Numbered from the stretch's first letter, positions 1 through 14,285 are shown. The stretch is 64,000 nt of DNA from Spirodela intermedia (GCA_902729315.2 LR746271.1:5290001-5354000), one strand, 5' to 3'. Translations and numbers: made by a program. The notes: generated by a model not told the origin, from the sequence alone.

Positions 1-2440
1 ATGGTCTTTATTAAGAAAGTTTCAATTATCATTCAATTATTATCAAGGGTACAAAATTTCAAAAAATTGAGTATAAATAAAATAAGAATTTTCCACAAGA
101 TAAAATAATTGTTATTATAAGTATGTCTTATTATTTTAATTTTATGTATCAACTGACTTCAAACATGCAACTAATTATAAAAATATGTGAATGAAGAGTC
201 AAATAAAACTGATCTCTATAAAATTTTCTAGATGTTGAATCTTTCTAAGTAAAATAATTTATTTTGAGAAAATATATCATAGATATTGACAGAAGACTAG
301 TTAATCGAATTCATCCAAAGAAGAAGACCACAAAAATCACTCATCATACTTTGAACTACTAAAAGAGTTATGAGTTTTATATATTTTATAACTATGTTTC
401 AATATTTTTTAGAATATAGGCTCGGCCTGGAAAGATCCACCTAAGCTGACCATTAGACTTGACAAGGACACAAAAGGAGAGGCTCAGCCCATTACACCTT
501 ATTATCAAAAGATAAATAATGTGCAAAAATAAGACACTAAATTTGAAATAAAAATTTAGATATCAGTGGCACCTTCAAGGGCTTTTTCCTCCTTGCCACC
601 TCTCAAATTCTAGTTGAGTCAAGGGAGTTGTGCATATGAAAAGGAATCTTAATTACTTCCTCTATCATCCCAACTTGTCTGAAATCTTTGAGCAACTCAC
701 TATGAATCAAAAAATAGTTGAAGGTAGTGGTAAAATCATTCCAAAATTTGTGGATTTTTCTTGTTATGATTGATGATGTTTAGACCACTTAAGACACTTG
801 TTGCGTATTGACAACATTGCCATTTAGGTCTTTGAGGCTCATGTGATGTATTTGTAACGAAAAGTCTAGAATTATTAGTTTTATAATAGTTGTGGGGCTT
901 AGTGGTGTACTTTCTGATCTTAAGAAAATTAAGTGTATTTTGAGTGTTGGAATTGTGGAGCAAGGTGGATTTCTTGGAATTAAACATAGGCCAAAGGGTT
1001 TGACCCAACTGCTTCAAAATTTTATATTTAGAAATGAATTTATATTTATAGAATAACATTAAAACATAAATTTTTTATACATAATAATAGTAAAAAAATA
1101 AAAGTCAATTCACCTCCTTATTGGAGTATTAAAGTATATGATATTTTGATAATGAAAACAAGTGTAAGATAAATTAAACATTCAATTATGCATGGTTCAA
1201 AATATGCATGTTGTGTGAGGCTGAACATGAAAGTACTTATATATAATTCAATATAATTCGGATAAATGTTCATATGAAAATTCATTAAACATCTTCTGAA
1301 TAGTAATGTTACATTCATATATTTGATGGATTTTACCACAGGAAATCATCATTTGCATATTGTTGTGGACAATGTTAGTATTTACAAAAACTACCATGAT
1401 AAGAAATGGAGTGATTAAGGCACTTAAAAGAATGAGATTTTGTAAAGTAAAATATGGATATGAAAACTATTAATTATTTATGTACCCATAATTTTAAATC
1501 ATCAGTTTTGGAAAACTATTAATACCATATTAAATGACTAAATCTAGACCACTCATTTTGTGGCATAAGATTTTCAGTTATTTAAAAATATACTTTGAAA
1601 ACTTATTTTAGTTATCCTGAATCATCAAAATCATGGTTACTAATATTGAGATCATGATCCAAGATATTTTATTTAAGGTGATTTGAATAAGTTTTGATTG
1701 CTTAATGATATCTTATCTAGATATATATTGTTGACCCTCTTTTAATGTTATTAGATCCTTATCAATCTTGATTGAATTTATCAAATTCAAATATAAATAG
1801 TAAGTGTTAATGGAACTATGTAATGATTTTATTTGAGGATTTCTTGATCATTTAAAGTATATATTGTTTGGGTCCCTCAACCATTTGAATTAATCATATT
1901 TTAGATAAAAGAGTTGTTAGAAATTTGTAAAAATATGAAAATGTTTTTGCACTCTATTTCTTTATAAATTTTGATATCTTCCAATGACTATGTAACCCAA
2001 AAATCATCTTTGTCTTCTCAACCATCTCTAGCTTTGTATTAAGTTGTCCACATAAGAAATTTAATTAAGAAACATTGAGGATCATACTAGCAAGTCAATT
2101 TGCTCAAAGTCATTAATTCGAGCAGCATAATTAGAGCATCAAAGATACTCAATTTATTCAAAGTTTAATGAGTCTTTCATAAAAACCTAGTTCTAACAAA
2201 AAGAAGACATCAAATTCAAGCTACTAAATATAATCTGATAACATGTTGATTATTTTATCCAAGAGCTTAAATCTTATAATATAGTATGTTATCATATTAA
2301 AAAATAAATAATTATTATTTTTATGGGTATTTCATAAAGTTTAATATTTTAAAGAATTTTTTAAAATTTTTCTCTGAGTTTTACAATCATAATTAATTTT
2401 TTTATTAATATGAGAAAATTTTAGAAATTTTTGATATCTT
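1..2440. other. AT-rich stretch without recognisable gene
   Basis: Only short chance reading frames are present and none has a recognisable domain. Parts of about 1,340-1,500 loosely resemble about 16,330-16,500, which suggests copies of an old dispersed repeat, but the match is weak by eye. I see no gene here. Confidence 0.5.
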
Positions 2441-3400
2441 TTTATAGTTTTTAGGAAGCCGATATATACTTCGACAGATGAGATCTAATATGTGGAGATG
2501 AGGCAATGGAATCAAAGGTTGAGGCGCTGACACGTGACATCATCAAATGAGCAGATCGGAAGTCGTTGAGAACATCCATGCAATCAACAATAGATGAAGC
2601 ATACTTACCAAGGGTGCAGTGGATCTCAACATTTAGGAAGACCCTACGGCTATGCCAAGACTTCCAAATCCAATGCTTCATATCAACTCAATAAGAAATC
2701 ATCTCTCACCCCATTTTATCTCAACCAAAAAGATAGAAATGCCAGCATTTAATCACAACCCTACACGTGTATTCCCATCCTCTCGTGTAAGCCTTTATGC
2801 ATTTAAGCTGCTGTTTAGGGGTAGAAGAACGTTAATTTTGAATGTCCTGATGTTTAGTTGGCTGAATGAAACCACATTGAGGTTCCGCATCAATCTTGAT
2901 GGCTTTGAGTTGATTCAAGCTTTGTTTTGCAACTGAGATCATCGCAGAAGCATACTCGAAGAGGAAACTGCCTGACCTTGGTGAAATATAGAGGCCTGAG
3001 GTAAGTTTCTCCAGGTCTGATGTGTTCTAAGTGTGAACAACAATCTAGCTTCCTTAGGTTGAATTGATAGAAGTATGGTGTTAACTTTATCTCGTGAATC
3101 GTTTGTGAGTGTTTTCTCTTTTTTAATCATCTTCTACATTGCTGAACTTTTGTTTTCCCCTTTTCTGATAGTGAAAATTATTGCTACTCGCAGTCGCCTT
3201 TCTCTTGAGTTCATTTGAATTAAAATCTATCAGCAAATTAAATAGTAACTAAGTAACGCCTAATCCTCATTCCCTATGGATTGACCTTGAACTTACTGCA
3301 ATACTTATTTATTTTAGTAGTTTCATTTGATAAATTCATGATTCTATTTTTTTTTTGATCAATTGATTTTGGGGCTTTCAATGACCCTCGATTTTGTTTT
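2441..3400 (+). mobile_element. Possible gypsy-type LTR/leader remnant
   Basis: This stretch is less AT-rich than its surroundings. Near 3,270-3,300 it has a phrase (CCCTATGGATTGACC) of the kind seen near the 3' end of many plant Ty3/gypsy LTRs. No primer-binding site, partner LTR or coding region could be fixed, so the call rests on general resemblance. The short reading frames inside it have no recognisable domain. It could equally be ordinary intergenic DNA. Confidence 0.3.
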
Positions 3401-5880
3401 ATCATAATCCTTTCTACTAGAATTCTACACCATCCTTTAGAAAACTACCAACAATGAAAGTATTTCATCTATTGTGAGATAAACTCATGATTCAAGTATA
3501 ACTTAATCCTTTGTGAGAGGTATTCTTTTAAATAGTTGTTGAACTCTTGTAGTCGAAAATATATTAAGAAATTTTGAGGTAATATTTTATTACTTGGTGG
3601 TTATTGATGTATGATTGGAGGACAATCGTTACCAGTGGAATCTGAGCATGCATTAGTCGTTGGTTTTGATGGATGCAAATTGAACAAATTTTATAACTAA
3701 ACTCTCTAAATAAATTCTAGTATTAGTGCAAGTTCAAGTCAATCCTTAAAAAGGTGATATTTTTTTTAATTCATTTCTAATTTTTATAACAGAAACACTA
3801 ACTAAAAGAATGAACAAAATGAAATGGGATGAGAGAAATGATGTAATTTTCTCTTCAATACTTAATATCCTCCTTCCCCAATTAATTTTATAAATTTATT
3901 TCTCTTATCAAATTTAGATAATCAGAACAAGGGTTTCAATGATGAGATGATTAAATTATGAATAGAGGAAAATAGATTAGAAATTATGAAATGAAAAGAT
4001 GAAAGAGTGGTTGTCAATAGAATTACTTCTATTGACTTAGATAATGTCTTGAAATAATTACAATTAAGACATAAAATAAATTAAATATAGAAAAATCTTG
4101 GTTTTCAACCAAGGGTAAACTAAAATAATTAAATTCGTGATCAAAAAAAAATTCTAAAAGCAAAATGAGACTTTGATGTTTGTCATGTGGGAAAGTGCTT
4201 TAGAACTAATAGAGCTTTGAATTAAAGATAAAATATAAATTAAATCTTATGACGTTGAATACAAATCTCTACCTTTTCTTGTCTATCACCCAAATATGAT
4301 AAAAGAAATTGCAAGTAATTAAAATATGATTTTTAACTAAATTCGTAATGATGAAAACTAAGAAAAAAAAAAGAAAGTCTTCTCCTTTCTTATTTGCCAC
4401 CAAAGAAAATGAGAACAATGAGATAATTAAATTAAATGAATTCTAAAGTAAAGTTTTTCTGATCAATGTCTTTCATCCAAAGAACCGAAAGATAAATGAA
4501 ATGAAACAATAATAAAAAATGCAATGAGCTCTATTGATTGCAGCTCTCTTACTTTTGAGACCCCCCTCCTTGTTTCCTTTGCTCTTCAGCCTTCTCCCTT
4601 ACCATTCTGTGCCTCCTTGCCTCCTGGCTTCCAGCCCACCACCCCCCCTCTCCAGAGGAGCAAGGAGCCTCCTTTTTTCCTTCCTTAGATCCGAAAATCT
4701 CTTATTTAGTTTAGATTTAACCATTTTTCCTTATTTTTCGTCTTCAGTCTTTGACTCTCGTTTCACACTCCAATTCCTGTCAGAAATGATATTTTTATTA
4801 TATATAATCATTTATCAATAAGTAAAAAAACTTATTTTCAAATTTCAGAATAATGTGACAAATATTTATGGAGAACTCACGATTTTAGTAACATCCTTCG
4901 TTTAGTTCTGATTTTTCCGGATTTTCCCGACATTTTTCCGATTTTTCCAATCGGCTCCCCGCGCGACAGGTGGGTCAACGGTCAACCGGTCGCTCCCCTT
5001 GTTATTATTTTATTATGTTCATCATAATAAATTCGTGAAAATTCATAAAACATCTTAAAAGTTCGGAAAAATTACTTAAACTTCAAACTGAAATCCAAAA
5101 AATACAGAAAATTTAGAAAAAATCTCAGCTCATTCCATAATTCTAAATATTAAAAATTCACATTTAACCAACATAATTTGCGATCACATTTAACCTTTTA
5201 TTTTAAAATAAATATCAATAAATTAATGTAAATGGATAAAACTTTTTTTTTCTGAAAATTATATCAATATGTATAACTTTTTTAAATAATGCATAAACAC
5301 ATAAAAACTAATATCTTTAATCATATAATTAAGAGAATCATCAAAATCTAAGAGCAAAGTTATTCTTGGATAGTGCACATATGTAGGAGGCTAAACCATT
5401 ATAAAATATTTTGCCTCCATACAACCTTGGTTTAAATTTTAGACAATTAAGGGATAGTGAGAAAATCGCTCATGTTGTCAACATAAATTTTTTTAACCAA
5501 GAGAACTAGATGTGAATGAATTCTACCGCCCTTTTCTTCATTCTAGTGCAAGCCAAGAGCTAACAACCCCTTAATTCATTGAGGTATCTGGGGACCAAAA
5601 GAAGACAGTTTTACATCATTTGGCATGACAACACCAATACACACCCACACACAACCTTTGAGTGGTGGCCCTCCCCTCATGTATCATGGAGTTAGAAAAA
5701 TGCATAGAGGCAAAGGACAAATGGCATAGTACCTTACCATCTACTCACCATAGTGGTGGATGTGTCACTGTCAAAGACCCATTAAGGCCCAATATATTAT
5801 TCTCTCCAAGCCCATGTGATCCCAGATGCCTTTTACTTGATCCTTTCTAGCCACTACTACTTAATGTTGAAGTACTAATA
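3401..5880. other. AT-rich stretch without recognisable gene
   Basis: The sequence is mostly A/T with a pyrimidine-rich patch around 4,550-4,780, which explains the Leu/Ser/Pro-rich reading frame there. A small GC-richer island lies at 4,910-5,000. No domain or RNA gene was recognised. Confidence 0.45.
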
Positions 5881-5966
5881 GGCAAATACCATGTCTAGCT
5901 TGATGGTGGCCACTTCAATATAGTTGCAATACCAAGCATCAACATGGCTGCTATGGGAGTAGAGCT
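5881..5966 (-). pseudogene. Relic fragment of a PLAT-domain gene
   Basis: Read on the minus strand, about 28 codons match the second half of the PLAT domain of the intact gene at 7,852-8,495. The key string WYCNYIEVAT corresponds to WYCNYVEVTT in the intact gene, preceded by a recognisable LYS and followed by a decayed stretch. Similarity stops on both sides: no start, signal peptide or C-terminal part was found. It is best read as the surviving piece of an older paralogue, about 1.9 kb from the intact copy. It is far too short to make a protein. Confidence 0.65.
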
Positions 5967-7851
5967 AAATCTATCACATAGGGAAAGCAAACGTGTTAAA
6001 GTTCTCTTATTTGTGGTACATATTGTTGGGGGCCATATCAGTGCACATTATTTGTGATACATATTTTTGTGGGCCATCAACAAAGGTGCCAAAGTCCTCA
6101 TTCCTTACATTTATTTAAAGGAGTTGGAGTTGATGAAGAGGTTTAAGCCCCTCAATATATGTTATAACTAAGAAGGAATTGGAGTTGCTAATGGTGAAAG
6201 CGATGTAACAAGACCTTAGGGAATATCATTCTTGAGGAAATAGGAGAATGATTTGAGGTAAGGTTCACTTCCACAATCTACAATTATTTTTCAATCTTAC
6301 CTATGTATTATAGGCTATGTCATAATAATTGTTTTTACGAATATAATTTTCATGGAAACATTATTTTTTCTGTTAATCTCAATTTCACATGTATATTATT
6401 GCAAAAGAACATTACTTTCTAAATAGTTAAAAATTGAGAAGGAAATAAATCAATCTAGCACTACTTTTGGCATCTATCTCAGATTTAAGCTAAATTTGTG
6501 GAAATGAGATTCTTGTAGTTATTTTTTTGGCACCTCCAAGGAGTGGGAATGCCCATTTTAACCGTTCTTTGTGGATTCCATTCACAAAAACATATTTATG
6601 GACCAGAAACACAAAGCACACAAAAGTTCATGCTCCTCCATTATTAGTCATTTAAACTTCTAAATAAGTGACTCAACGAGATATACTTTCAATGAGGTTT
6701 CGAAGAGAAATAAGACCATTGAAAGAACCCTCATGACTTTAAATCCCTTATTGCCCCTAGATTATCATCTCAAGGACCTCACATATGTAGACGATAATAT
6801 ATAATGTAAGCTACTCTAGATAAATGAAATAACATACCAGTAATGTTGCAAATATAGCAGTTTCACATGAGTGAATATGAACATAGGTAACACATAATGC
6901 CATAGTTACTTGGAAGTCTGTTCATTTAGGAACACACTAAGAGAAGAAATTTCAAATCAGTTGCAAAGCGCATGACCCTATGATTTTAAATCTTAAAGGT
7001 GACCCCGAAGTCCAGACAAAATCTTGCAATGTAGTCCAAAATGATTTAATCTCGGTGGTTTATTTTATAACTATAAAATGTTATCTTAGCCCTCAAGTGA
7101 TTGGAAAAATGATTTAATTTACCACCCTTGGTCATACAAGAAAAACTCCATCCCCCTCATGAATTTGATACATTGATTTTTTGTGCTTCAAATCACAATG
7201 CTTCCTCGATCAGCTTTACCAATACTTGATGATACAACTAGTATCATCAGGTAATGAAAAACTGTAGTGGAAAACTATTGAGTACATCAGGTACATATAA
7301 ACAATCTTTCCATTGGCTGATGCTTGATGATCAACTAGTGTACAATAACATATGGAGTTAGAATGGCTAAATTTTCACTTGAAATCATGAACTTATAGAT
7401 CATGAACCTAATCAAATATTTGATATTTGGATCACAACAGACGAAGAGAAGCTTCGCTCAGACTGGATGCATCTCCTTCATTCAGCAATGTGGTAAATCA
7501 ATCTTGCATTCAAGTAATATTTAATAGGGGAATGCTCAGCTGCAGAGCTGAGACTACAGGTCCCATTTCTTCACCAAGGACTCTAAGATTTAGATTTATT
7601 GAATCATTGTCTAATTTTGAAGCGGTCCTCTTCGCATTTTGCGAACTTCGAAGGGGATTGATCGGGGAAGAAACAGGAGTAAAATGATAATAAGCTTGAT
7701 TCATGTAATCCATCCAGTTTATAGAAGCCGATTATTATAGATACTTATAAACAAGCCAAGGAACCTTGGCCGAATACGGAGACTTCTGCTCTGATATCCA
7801 AACGGTGGATCAAAATCCCATTTTGATGATACCTCGACATAGCATTCACCG
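5967..7851. other. Intergenic stretch downstream of the PLAT gene
   Basis: No gene was recognised. The short reading frames around 7,427-7,713 overlap each other on both strands and show no domain. The last ~150 bases probably include the 3' untranslated region of the PLAT gene, but no canonical AATAAA was seen. Confidence 0.4.
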
Positions 7852-8495
7852 TCAATTAACAAGGGTCGTCGAAGCCACCGCCGCCTCCTTCACCACTGCT
7901 CCGCCGCGGGCTGCCTGACCGCAGTAGTCACGGGAGGCCGTCAGCTCATACGGCGCCGCGTCAGTAGCGAGCCACTGCTCGACCGTGAACAGCTGCTGGG
8001 CGCACGCCACGTGTGGCCCTGTGGTGGTCACCTCCACGTAGTTGCAGTACCAGCCGTGGTGAGGGCCGCTGCCGTCGGAGTAGAGCTCCATCCAGCACGG
8101 CGGCGCCGCCAGGCAGGGCCCCCGGCCGGAGAAGATATCCAGGTTCCCCCTCTCGAAGTAGTTGTAGCCGGGGCCCATCAGCCCCCCCCACTCCTCCAAG
8201 TTTGTTATGTTCACGCCGGCGCCGGAGGAGTCGGTTAGCGCGAGACTGATGATGGAATCCGTTCCCCCCTTCCAGATGGAGCCTGTGCGGACATAGACGG
8301 TGTAGACGCAGTCGGCCTGTGGAGATTGAGAGGAAAAGTACGCAGTTTTCAGCAGGTAGAGAGGGATCGAGATCTCCATCGACTAAGGCTCGTGGCGGCT
8401 CTCACCGACGATGACACGGCGGCGGCGGGGGAGACAGATGCCGCGACGGCGAGGAGGACGGCGGCGGCTAGGAGATTGACGCCGGCGGAGGCCAT
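7852..8495 (-). CDS. PLAT-domain stress protein (PLAT-plant-stress family), two exons
   Basis: Predicted 184-residue secretory protein. Exon 1 is 8,406-8,495, the intron (GTGAG...CCACAG) 8,317-8,405 and exon 2 7,852-8,316; splicing keeps frame. The start was chosen because it gives an Ala/Val/Leu-rich signal peptide (about residues 1-26) that the unspliced frame lacks. The single PLAT/LH2 beta-sandwich runs from about 33 to 147, with family strings YTVYVRTGS (35-43), LEEWGGLMGP (70-79), FERGNLDIFSGRGPC (84-98) and GWYCNYVEV (118-126), and cysteines at 33, 98, 104, 121 and 135. Length fits the family. Arabidopsis relatives act in abiotic stress tolerance and locate to the endoplasmic reticulum; the role here is inferred. 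Codons are very GC-rich against AT-rich flanks. The nearest relative in the window is the relic at 5,881-5,966. No clear TATA box was fixed. Confidence 0.9.
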
Positions 8496-9450
8496 CTCGT
8501 TCCGATCGCTGGTTCGATCTACGGAGACGAGGGGAATCTAATCTTGTTTGGATCGCCCCTCCTACCCTTTCATGGGGCGTGTCTCACTGAATATTTAATT
8601 TTTTTATGAAACTATACCTTCTTAAATTATTAATGTTAAATAACCATCGCAACATTTATATATCTGAACCTAACCATTTTGTTACTCTGAATTCTTTCAA
8701 GTAAATTCAGTATGCTGCTCGAGATATAAATTAAGACGAAAATAATGATTAAATTTATATGTTAATTTAGTTTAAATTTACGTGAAATTTAAAAAAATAA
8801 AATATAATTTCTCGATAAGTCCAAGAAAAGTATCGTTGAGATAAGTAAGGTCTTTATTAAGGCTAAAACAATGGAATATACCGGAATGTACCCACCAAGA
8901 AGGCATCTCGTGAGGCCGTCCACTTCAGAAGAGTATTTATACAAATATATAAGTTACAAGTGCAAATATATTTAATACTGGTATACTAATAAAACTAAAT
9001 CTGAACGAAGGGACAGGGCCCACCCCGGATATGGTCGCCATTTTCTCTACCGACCACGCGAAATGGCCTTCATCAATATGCTCCGATGACGTGGTGCCAC
9101 CAGAAGGTTTTGACAGCGCTGATATCTCCACGGCGAGGGTACACAGAACCTGGCAAGGAAACAAACCCTCTGAACCCATCTGACGGGGGGGGGGGAGCTG
9201 TCTCCTAAGAAGATGTACGGCTGAAAATCATCCAGCTCATCGACTAGTATATTGATGACACGTATATTGATAGAGAAGCTTCCCGGGCGGTTGGGATCTT
9301 ATGCAGATCCTCTTTAGATCCTCCCAAGTGATTTTCCAAAGAGTGGTTGTGAGAAAATTGCCGGTGCCAACTTGGCTTATTCACCTAGGAAACATCATGC
9401 GGTAACTTAACCCATATCCAAAGAAGAGTGTGACGAACAGATTAATGAGG

Positions 9451-9486
<36 letters not shown>

Positions 9487-12400
9487 CTTGGATGATCATG
9501 AAACAATCAGAATACAAGGAAAATCAGCTTTGAACTTAATACAGCCTAATGAAACTTGTAGTCGCTGAATTCATAATTATTATAAGCTTGTTTTACATTG
9601 TTAAACCCATTTTGAGCTCATTTCCAAAAGTACACAACAATAGGTTAGGATAGTAGAAGTCATTTACTTTGTTAATATGGTTCATACTTAGTTTGAGTGC
9701 ACTAATAGAGAAGGGGAATACTTTAATAACTTAATTAATGAAGGGTAATATCTGAAAGATCTCCATCATCAATGAATGCCACATAAGTGCCTCAAAATCA
9801 CTTCATAAATGCTTATACATATTCTAAAAATTATATAAATTGAAGCCTGTAAATTTTGATGGTTCATTTGTTACATTATGTTCCTCTTTCAATTAACTCT
9901 CCAATGAGTAAATGCATACCTATGTGAGAAAAATTTCATCTAAGATCATTTTATTCAAGTTCAAGTATAAATATTATTCATTTTACCCTTGAGTAAATTT
10001 CTCTGTAAGTTCTAGTATATCAATTGACCCTTGTTCCTTTGAGTGGACTCTAGATAGAATTAAAACCTTCTTCAATAATTGCCATCTGGATCATTGAAAT
10101 ATATAATTCTAAAAATATAAATTTACCAAATTACCCTTCTCTAGATGTTATTATCATCCAAACAATTTCAGGTCCCAAAGTCTTCGTTTCCACCCTTTTT
10201 ACAGTGATAAGACACATGTGTGGAAGGATCAAACATACTATAATTTTTAATTATAGGCAACATGACCTTAATTAGTTAGATATATAATTTCGTAATGTGT
10301 TGATTGCTGAAAATCGTAAGCCTATGTTTTTAGTTTTTCTAAATCTTATTCAATAAATCGTAAGCCTCAATCATAGAAGTAATATATCGATTGTTTTATC
10401 ACCTGCCCATGTGAAAGTTTCAATACAGCTAAATGGACTGGTAGATGGGGGGAAAGCTTTCTGAATTCATGAATTACCTGTTCCACTTTAAACCATAGCT
10501 TAAATTCTGTTTCATGAATTCATGTCATTTGTATACAAGATACTAATGAACTCACAGTACAATAGTTTTGGAATAAATCCTGAAAGTCCTGTAAGCGTGC
10601 TATGTAGCAAAAAGGGATATGAAGAATTAAGGATGAAGGATAATTTTGGATATATGGAAATCATCTGAGATGTAAAATTACGGTGCAGACATAGCTCCTT
10701 GATTGAGCAATCACTTGCTCTAGGGGCTAAAGCCCTATCCCAAATAGGCTGCTTAAGTGATAAGGAGACCATACCAAGAGACCAACCACTTAGTTGATAA
10801 ACAGATTCACGATCTGGAAGAAGCACCTTCTCTACCACTTTTTGACTGCTCGAGTTTCTATGAAAAACAGTACTATGGAAGAAGGCAGTGTGACGACCTG
10901 TGCATGATACAGGGATTGACTAATTTTCAATTTTTTTCAGACGAACCTTCAACTGGCAAGATACTTCTATGTCAATGATATCAACATAACTTTTCGTCTA
11001 TTAACTAATTCTAATATCCATGATAGAGTTCACGAAATTTATTGAACTTTAAACATTATGGTCAACAAATTTATGATGAGTATAAAACTCGTTTTTGGAA
11101 GTCACTTGACTTAAGCTCTTTAGTTAACATAAGATTTCAGAAATGTACAGATCACTTTAGTTTAAGAACCTTGCTTGCATTTTCTCTTATGTTTTACAGA
11201 ATTTTCAGAATTTGGTCTACCCATAAAGATGAGGTTGTTTCAATAAAAAATTTGTTTAAGGGCACGAGACTGAATTGATGTATGAAGCAAGACAACTTCT
11301 CTAGCTTTTAATTCTACCCTAGCCTACCAAAAGATTTGTTGTAAGTTGTAAAAGTTAAGATGATTGTTATTTTTACTATTGCCCTCTATTGTTTTCTCTT
11401 TAACTATTTACTTCATGTAAAATTTGTAGCTAACTAATGATGTGATCTAAATCGTAAAAATCTTTTGTTCAATTGGTGTGATGTATACAACAAACTAGGA
11501 ATTATGAAGCCTAGTAATTAAAACTTCTAATCTTTTGGTAATTAAAATTTATTCTTGGATGAATGTGTGCTTGATAATTCACACACATGACATAAGGTCA
11601 GCTGTGAATATCTCTAACTAATTTTAACTATTGAATGCTCATTAATCAACCTTTAATCTAGGTGATTTCATGTCCGAAAATAGAAAAATACTCATTATTT
11701 ATGCATTATTAGGAACATGAATATGTCAAGATTTAACTACAAGTATCAATAAAAAAATAAGTTGAAATAATCTTAGCTTAATCTTAGACAAGTTTTGGAG
11801 GATTCAAAAGAAGAATAAAGATCATTCATCAAGTTTTGAATGAGTTCTACTCATTTCAATTGAAACATATATGAAATAAAAATAAATTATTGTAAAATAT
11901 AAATAAATAAATAAATAACATAAGTAAATGTTGAAAGTAGGAAATAAATCATTACCCAAATTTAGTCTACTTTTTGGGCAACTAGAGACACCGGTGTGGT
12001 GGCTTAATTCCATCTAGACGTGCCACATGACATCAAAAGTTGCAGAAGTATTGTCTAAAAGTACTATGCCACTTGCTAGAGAGATCTTGCGAAAGGAGGG
12101 GTTGACCACACTGTCACCATTGTCTAGGGAGAGAAAGAAAGAGCTGACCACTCACCGGAGGCCTTAAGTGTAATTAGAGGAGGAAGGGACGAGCTTGTTG
12201 ATTGCTAGAGGTGTTGATTGCATGAAAGAAGGGAAGAATGGATTGCCGTATTCGTAACTACTATTGGGATTTTAAAGATAATTGATAATGTCTATTTTAC
12301 TATATAATAATTTATTATTATCTTTATATCTTTGACTGTGATACATGTGAGAAATTAAGTTTCCAGTATCATGACACTTCGAGAGCCACTAGATTAGATA

Positions 12401-12658
12401 TGTTTGGTCACATGATGCATTGGACAACAAGAAATCAACCCACCACAAACTATTGTTGATCAAGAACATAAGACCTTGGTATTGTGGTTGCCTCATTAGC
12501 CATAGGATCATCATTTAAGGTCACATGTGTGTTGAGCGGCATTGGACTCATGAACCATAGATGGATTACTTTACACATCTAGCATCATAGTAGCTCGCCT
12601 ATCGTAGGATCTAGCTTATCTAATGATATGGTTCATTGAACACACTAGATGACACTAT
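8496..12658. other. Intergenic stretch without recognisable gene
   Basis: The first ~100 bases should hold the promoter and 5' leader of the PLAT gene. The rest is AT-rich with a (GA)n tract. Overlapping short frames on both strands at 10,512-10,978 have fairly even base composition but no domain I recognise. Nothing else was seen. Confidence 0.4.
9452..9483. repeat. (GA)n microsatellite
   Basis: Uninterrupted GA dinucleotide run of roughly 16 units. Confidence 0.95.
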
Positions 12659-14285
12659 TAGTGTGACTTAGTCATTGTATAGTAAATCACGTAAATTTAA
12701 AATTTATAAAACTAGAAAATACTAATTTTTGGATATTTAGAAGTATTTTTGAACAAATATATCAATTATAATTTAATAAAACTTCCAAAAATAGTGATAA
12801 TTTTTCAAGTCAATCACAGGGATGTAATATAATATTGGGTAGGTTTTTAATTTTTTTTCAAAAAATAATTTTTTTTATGAATTGTATATCAAGAAATGAA
12901 AGTAAAATATATTTAAAATTTACAAAAAAAGGAAATAAGGATGTAGACGTTAGGATGACGTCAACACCCAATGAATGTGAATCGAATGGAAAAAAATTCC
13001 ACTCGATGATTCTTACATAAGTCATTATAGACGATTTAATTGATCAAATTAAGATAAAGTCAGAAGAATCATAATTAAATGAAGTATAGCTTAGTAAATT
13101 TAAATCATACAAATTATTACTAAATGAAGTGAAAATTAAGTTAAAAGTAAGAAAAGAGAGTTGCGATGTCACAATGGCGATGCATCGTCGATGCACTGAA
13201 ATCCTAAGTGTTTGAGAAGATCATTGTGTAGTGTCCATAGCTTCTAAAGCTCTTTTTGGATAAGAATGAGGTGGGCAATATTTAGATCTTCTTTCAAAGT
13301 CTAGAGATCAATGAAATGAGTCATCAAATCATCTCTGGTGGTTGTCACCTATAGAGTGGAAAAATAGTAACTTTGTGGTTTTCTAGTGATTGTCACCTAA
13401 TAGAGAGAAGTTGGATGGAAGTAAGGCCCGTGTTAAGAAGCTTCATCCTTAGGTCTACGTAGTAAGAGGAAGCTCTTTATTACATCTGGTACTCTCTCAG
13501 GAGGTGGTGACTCATCTTTTGACAGATTGTCCTCTTCCCGACGACGGCTTATTTATTGATCAATCGAATATGATTTACTCGATAGATTTGCAATCCTTTT
13601 ATCACAAATCGTTTAGCAATTTTAGTAACAATGCTTCATGAATCACGTTGATGAGATTTTAGTAACAATGCTTGGCGGCTTAATCTTTCACCAACGATCT
13701 GTAGGAAAGTTGAAATAATTAGAAAAAATATGAGTTTTAGCTCTGAGAAGATTCAAACCCATGCTGATTGCTTGCCTTCAAAGCCTTTTGAGAGAAGGTG
13801 TGACGTAGATTTAGTTCCACATCACTTGTGTACTAAAGTTTTGGGTAAGTAAATACAATATCACATTTTCAAACAATGAGTCTCTTTCTCTAGCATATAC
13901 GACCACTCTTTGCCCAACAATTGGTTAGCCACTAGTGATGTGGAAAGAGAGTGATGCACATGTGTCCTCATTGGTCTTAACTGCTTGAGCCCCTACTCAT
14001 GGCTCCCCTTGATTGTGCTTCCGACCTACTTCTGGGCCCAGCTGGTCAGTGAGTCCCCTTGTTTTGCTATATTTTTATTTTTATTTCTTTTTCTTTATTT
14101 ATCTCAAAATAGGACTATAAAATTATATAAATTCATAAAAAATCACATAATTAGCCAAAAATCTATGTTAATCAACGGAAAACTACTTTTCATAATTTAA
14201 CATAAATATAAGTCTATTTATCATGAGTTAAAGCTAAATATATATTATTTACTAATTATTAACTCATAATAATCAAAACTTATCA
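12659..14285 (-). mobile_element. Solo LTR, gypsy-like family G1
   Basis: A full-length member of the G1 LTR family in minus orientation: it ends on the plus strand with CTTATCA (family start TGATAAG) and begins with a decayed form of the family end ACGTCA. It is about 1.63 kb, like the CpG-rich copy at 22,304-23,916. Flanking pentamers ACTAT and ATTGT agree at only three of five positions. No primer-binding site, gag or second LTR is attached, so it is a solo LTR. Confidence 0.75.

Noticed and set aside
4534-4821. 95-codon Leu/Ser/Pro-rich frame
   Set aside because: Produced by a pyrimidine-rich low-complexity patch; no domain or context.
7852-8379. Unspliced 175-codon start for the PLAT gene (MEISIPLY...)
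   Set aside because: This start lies in the intron and lacks a signal peptide; the exon at 8,406-8,495 with GT-AG junctions gives the expected family N-terminus.
8011-8541. Plus-strand frames opposite the PLAT gene
   Set aside because: Antisense shadows; the minus strand gives a complete PLAT domain, a signal peptide and a good intron.
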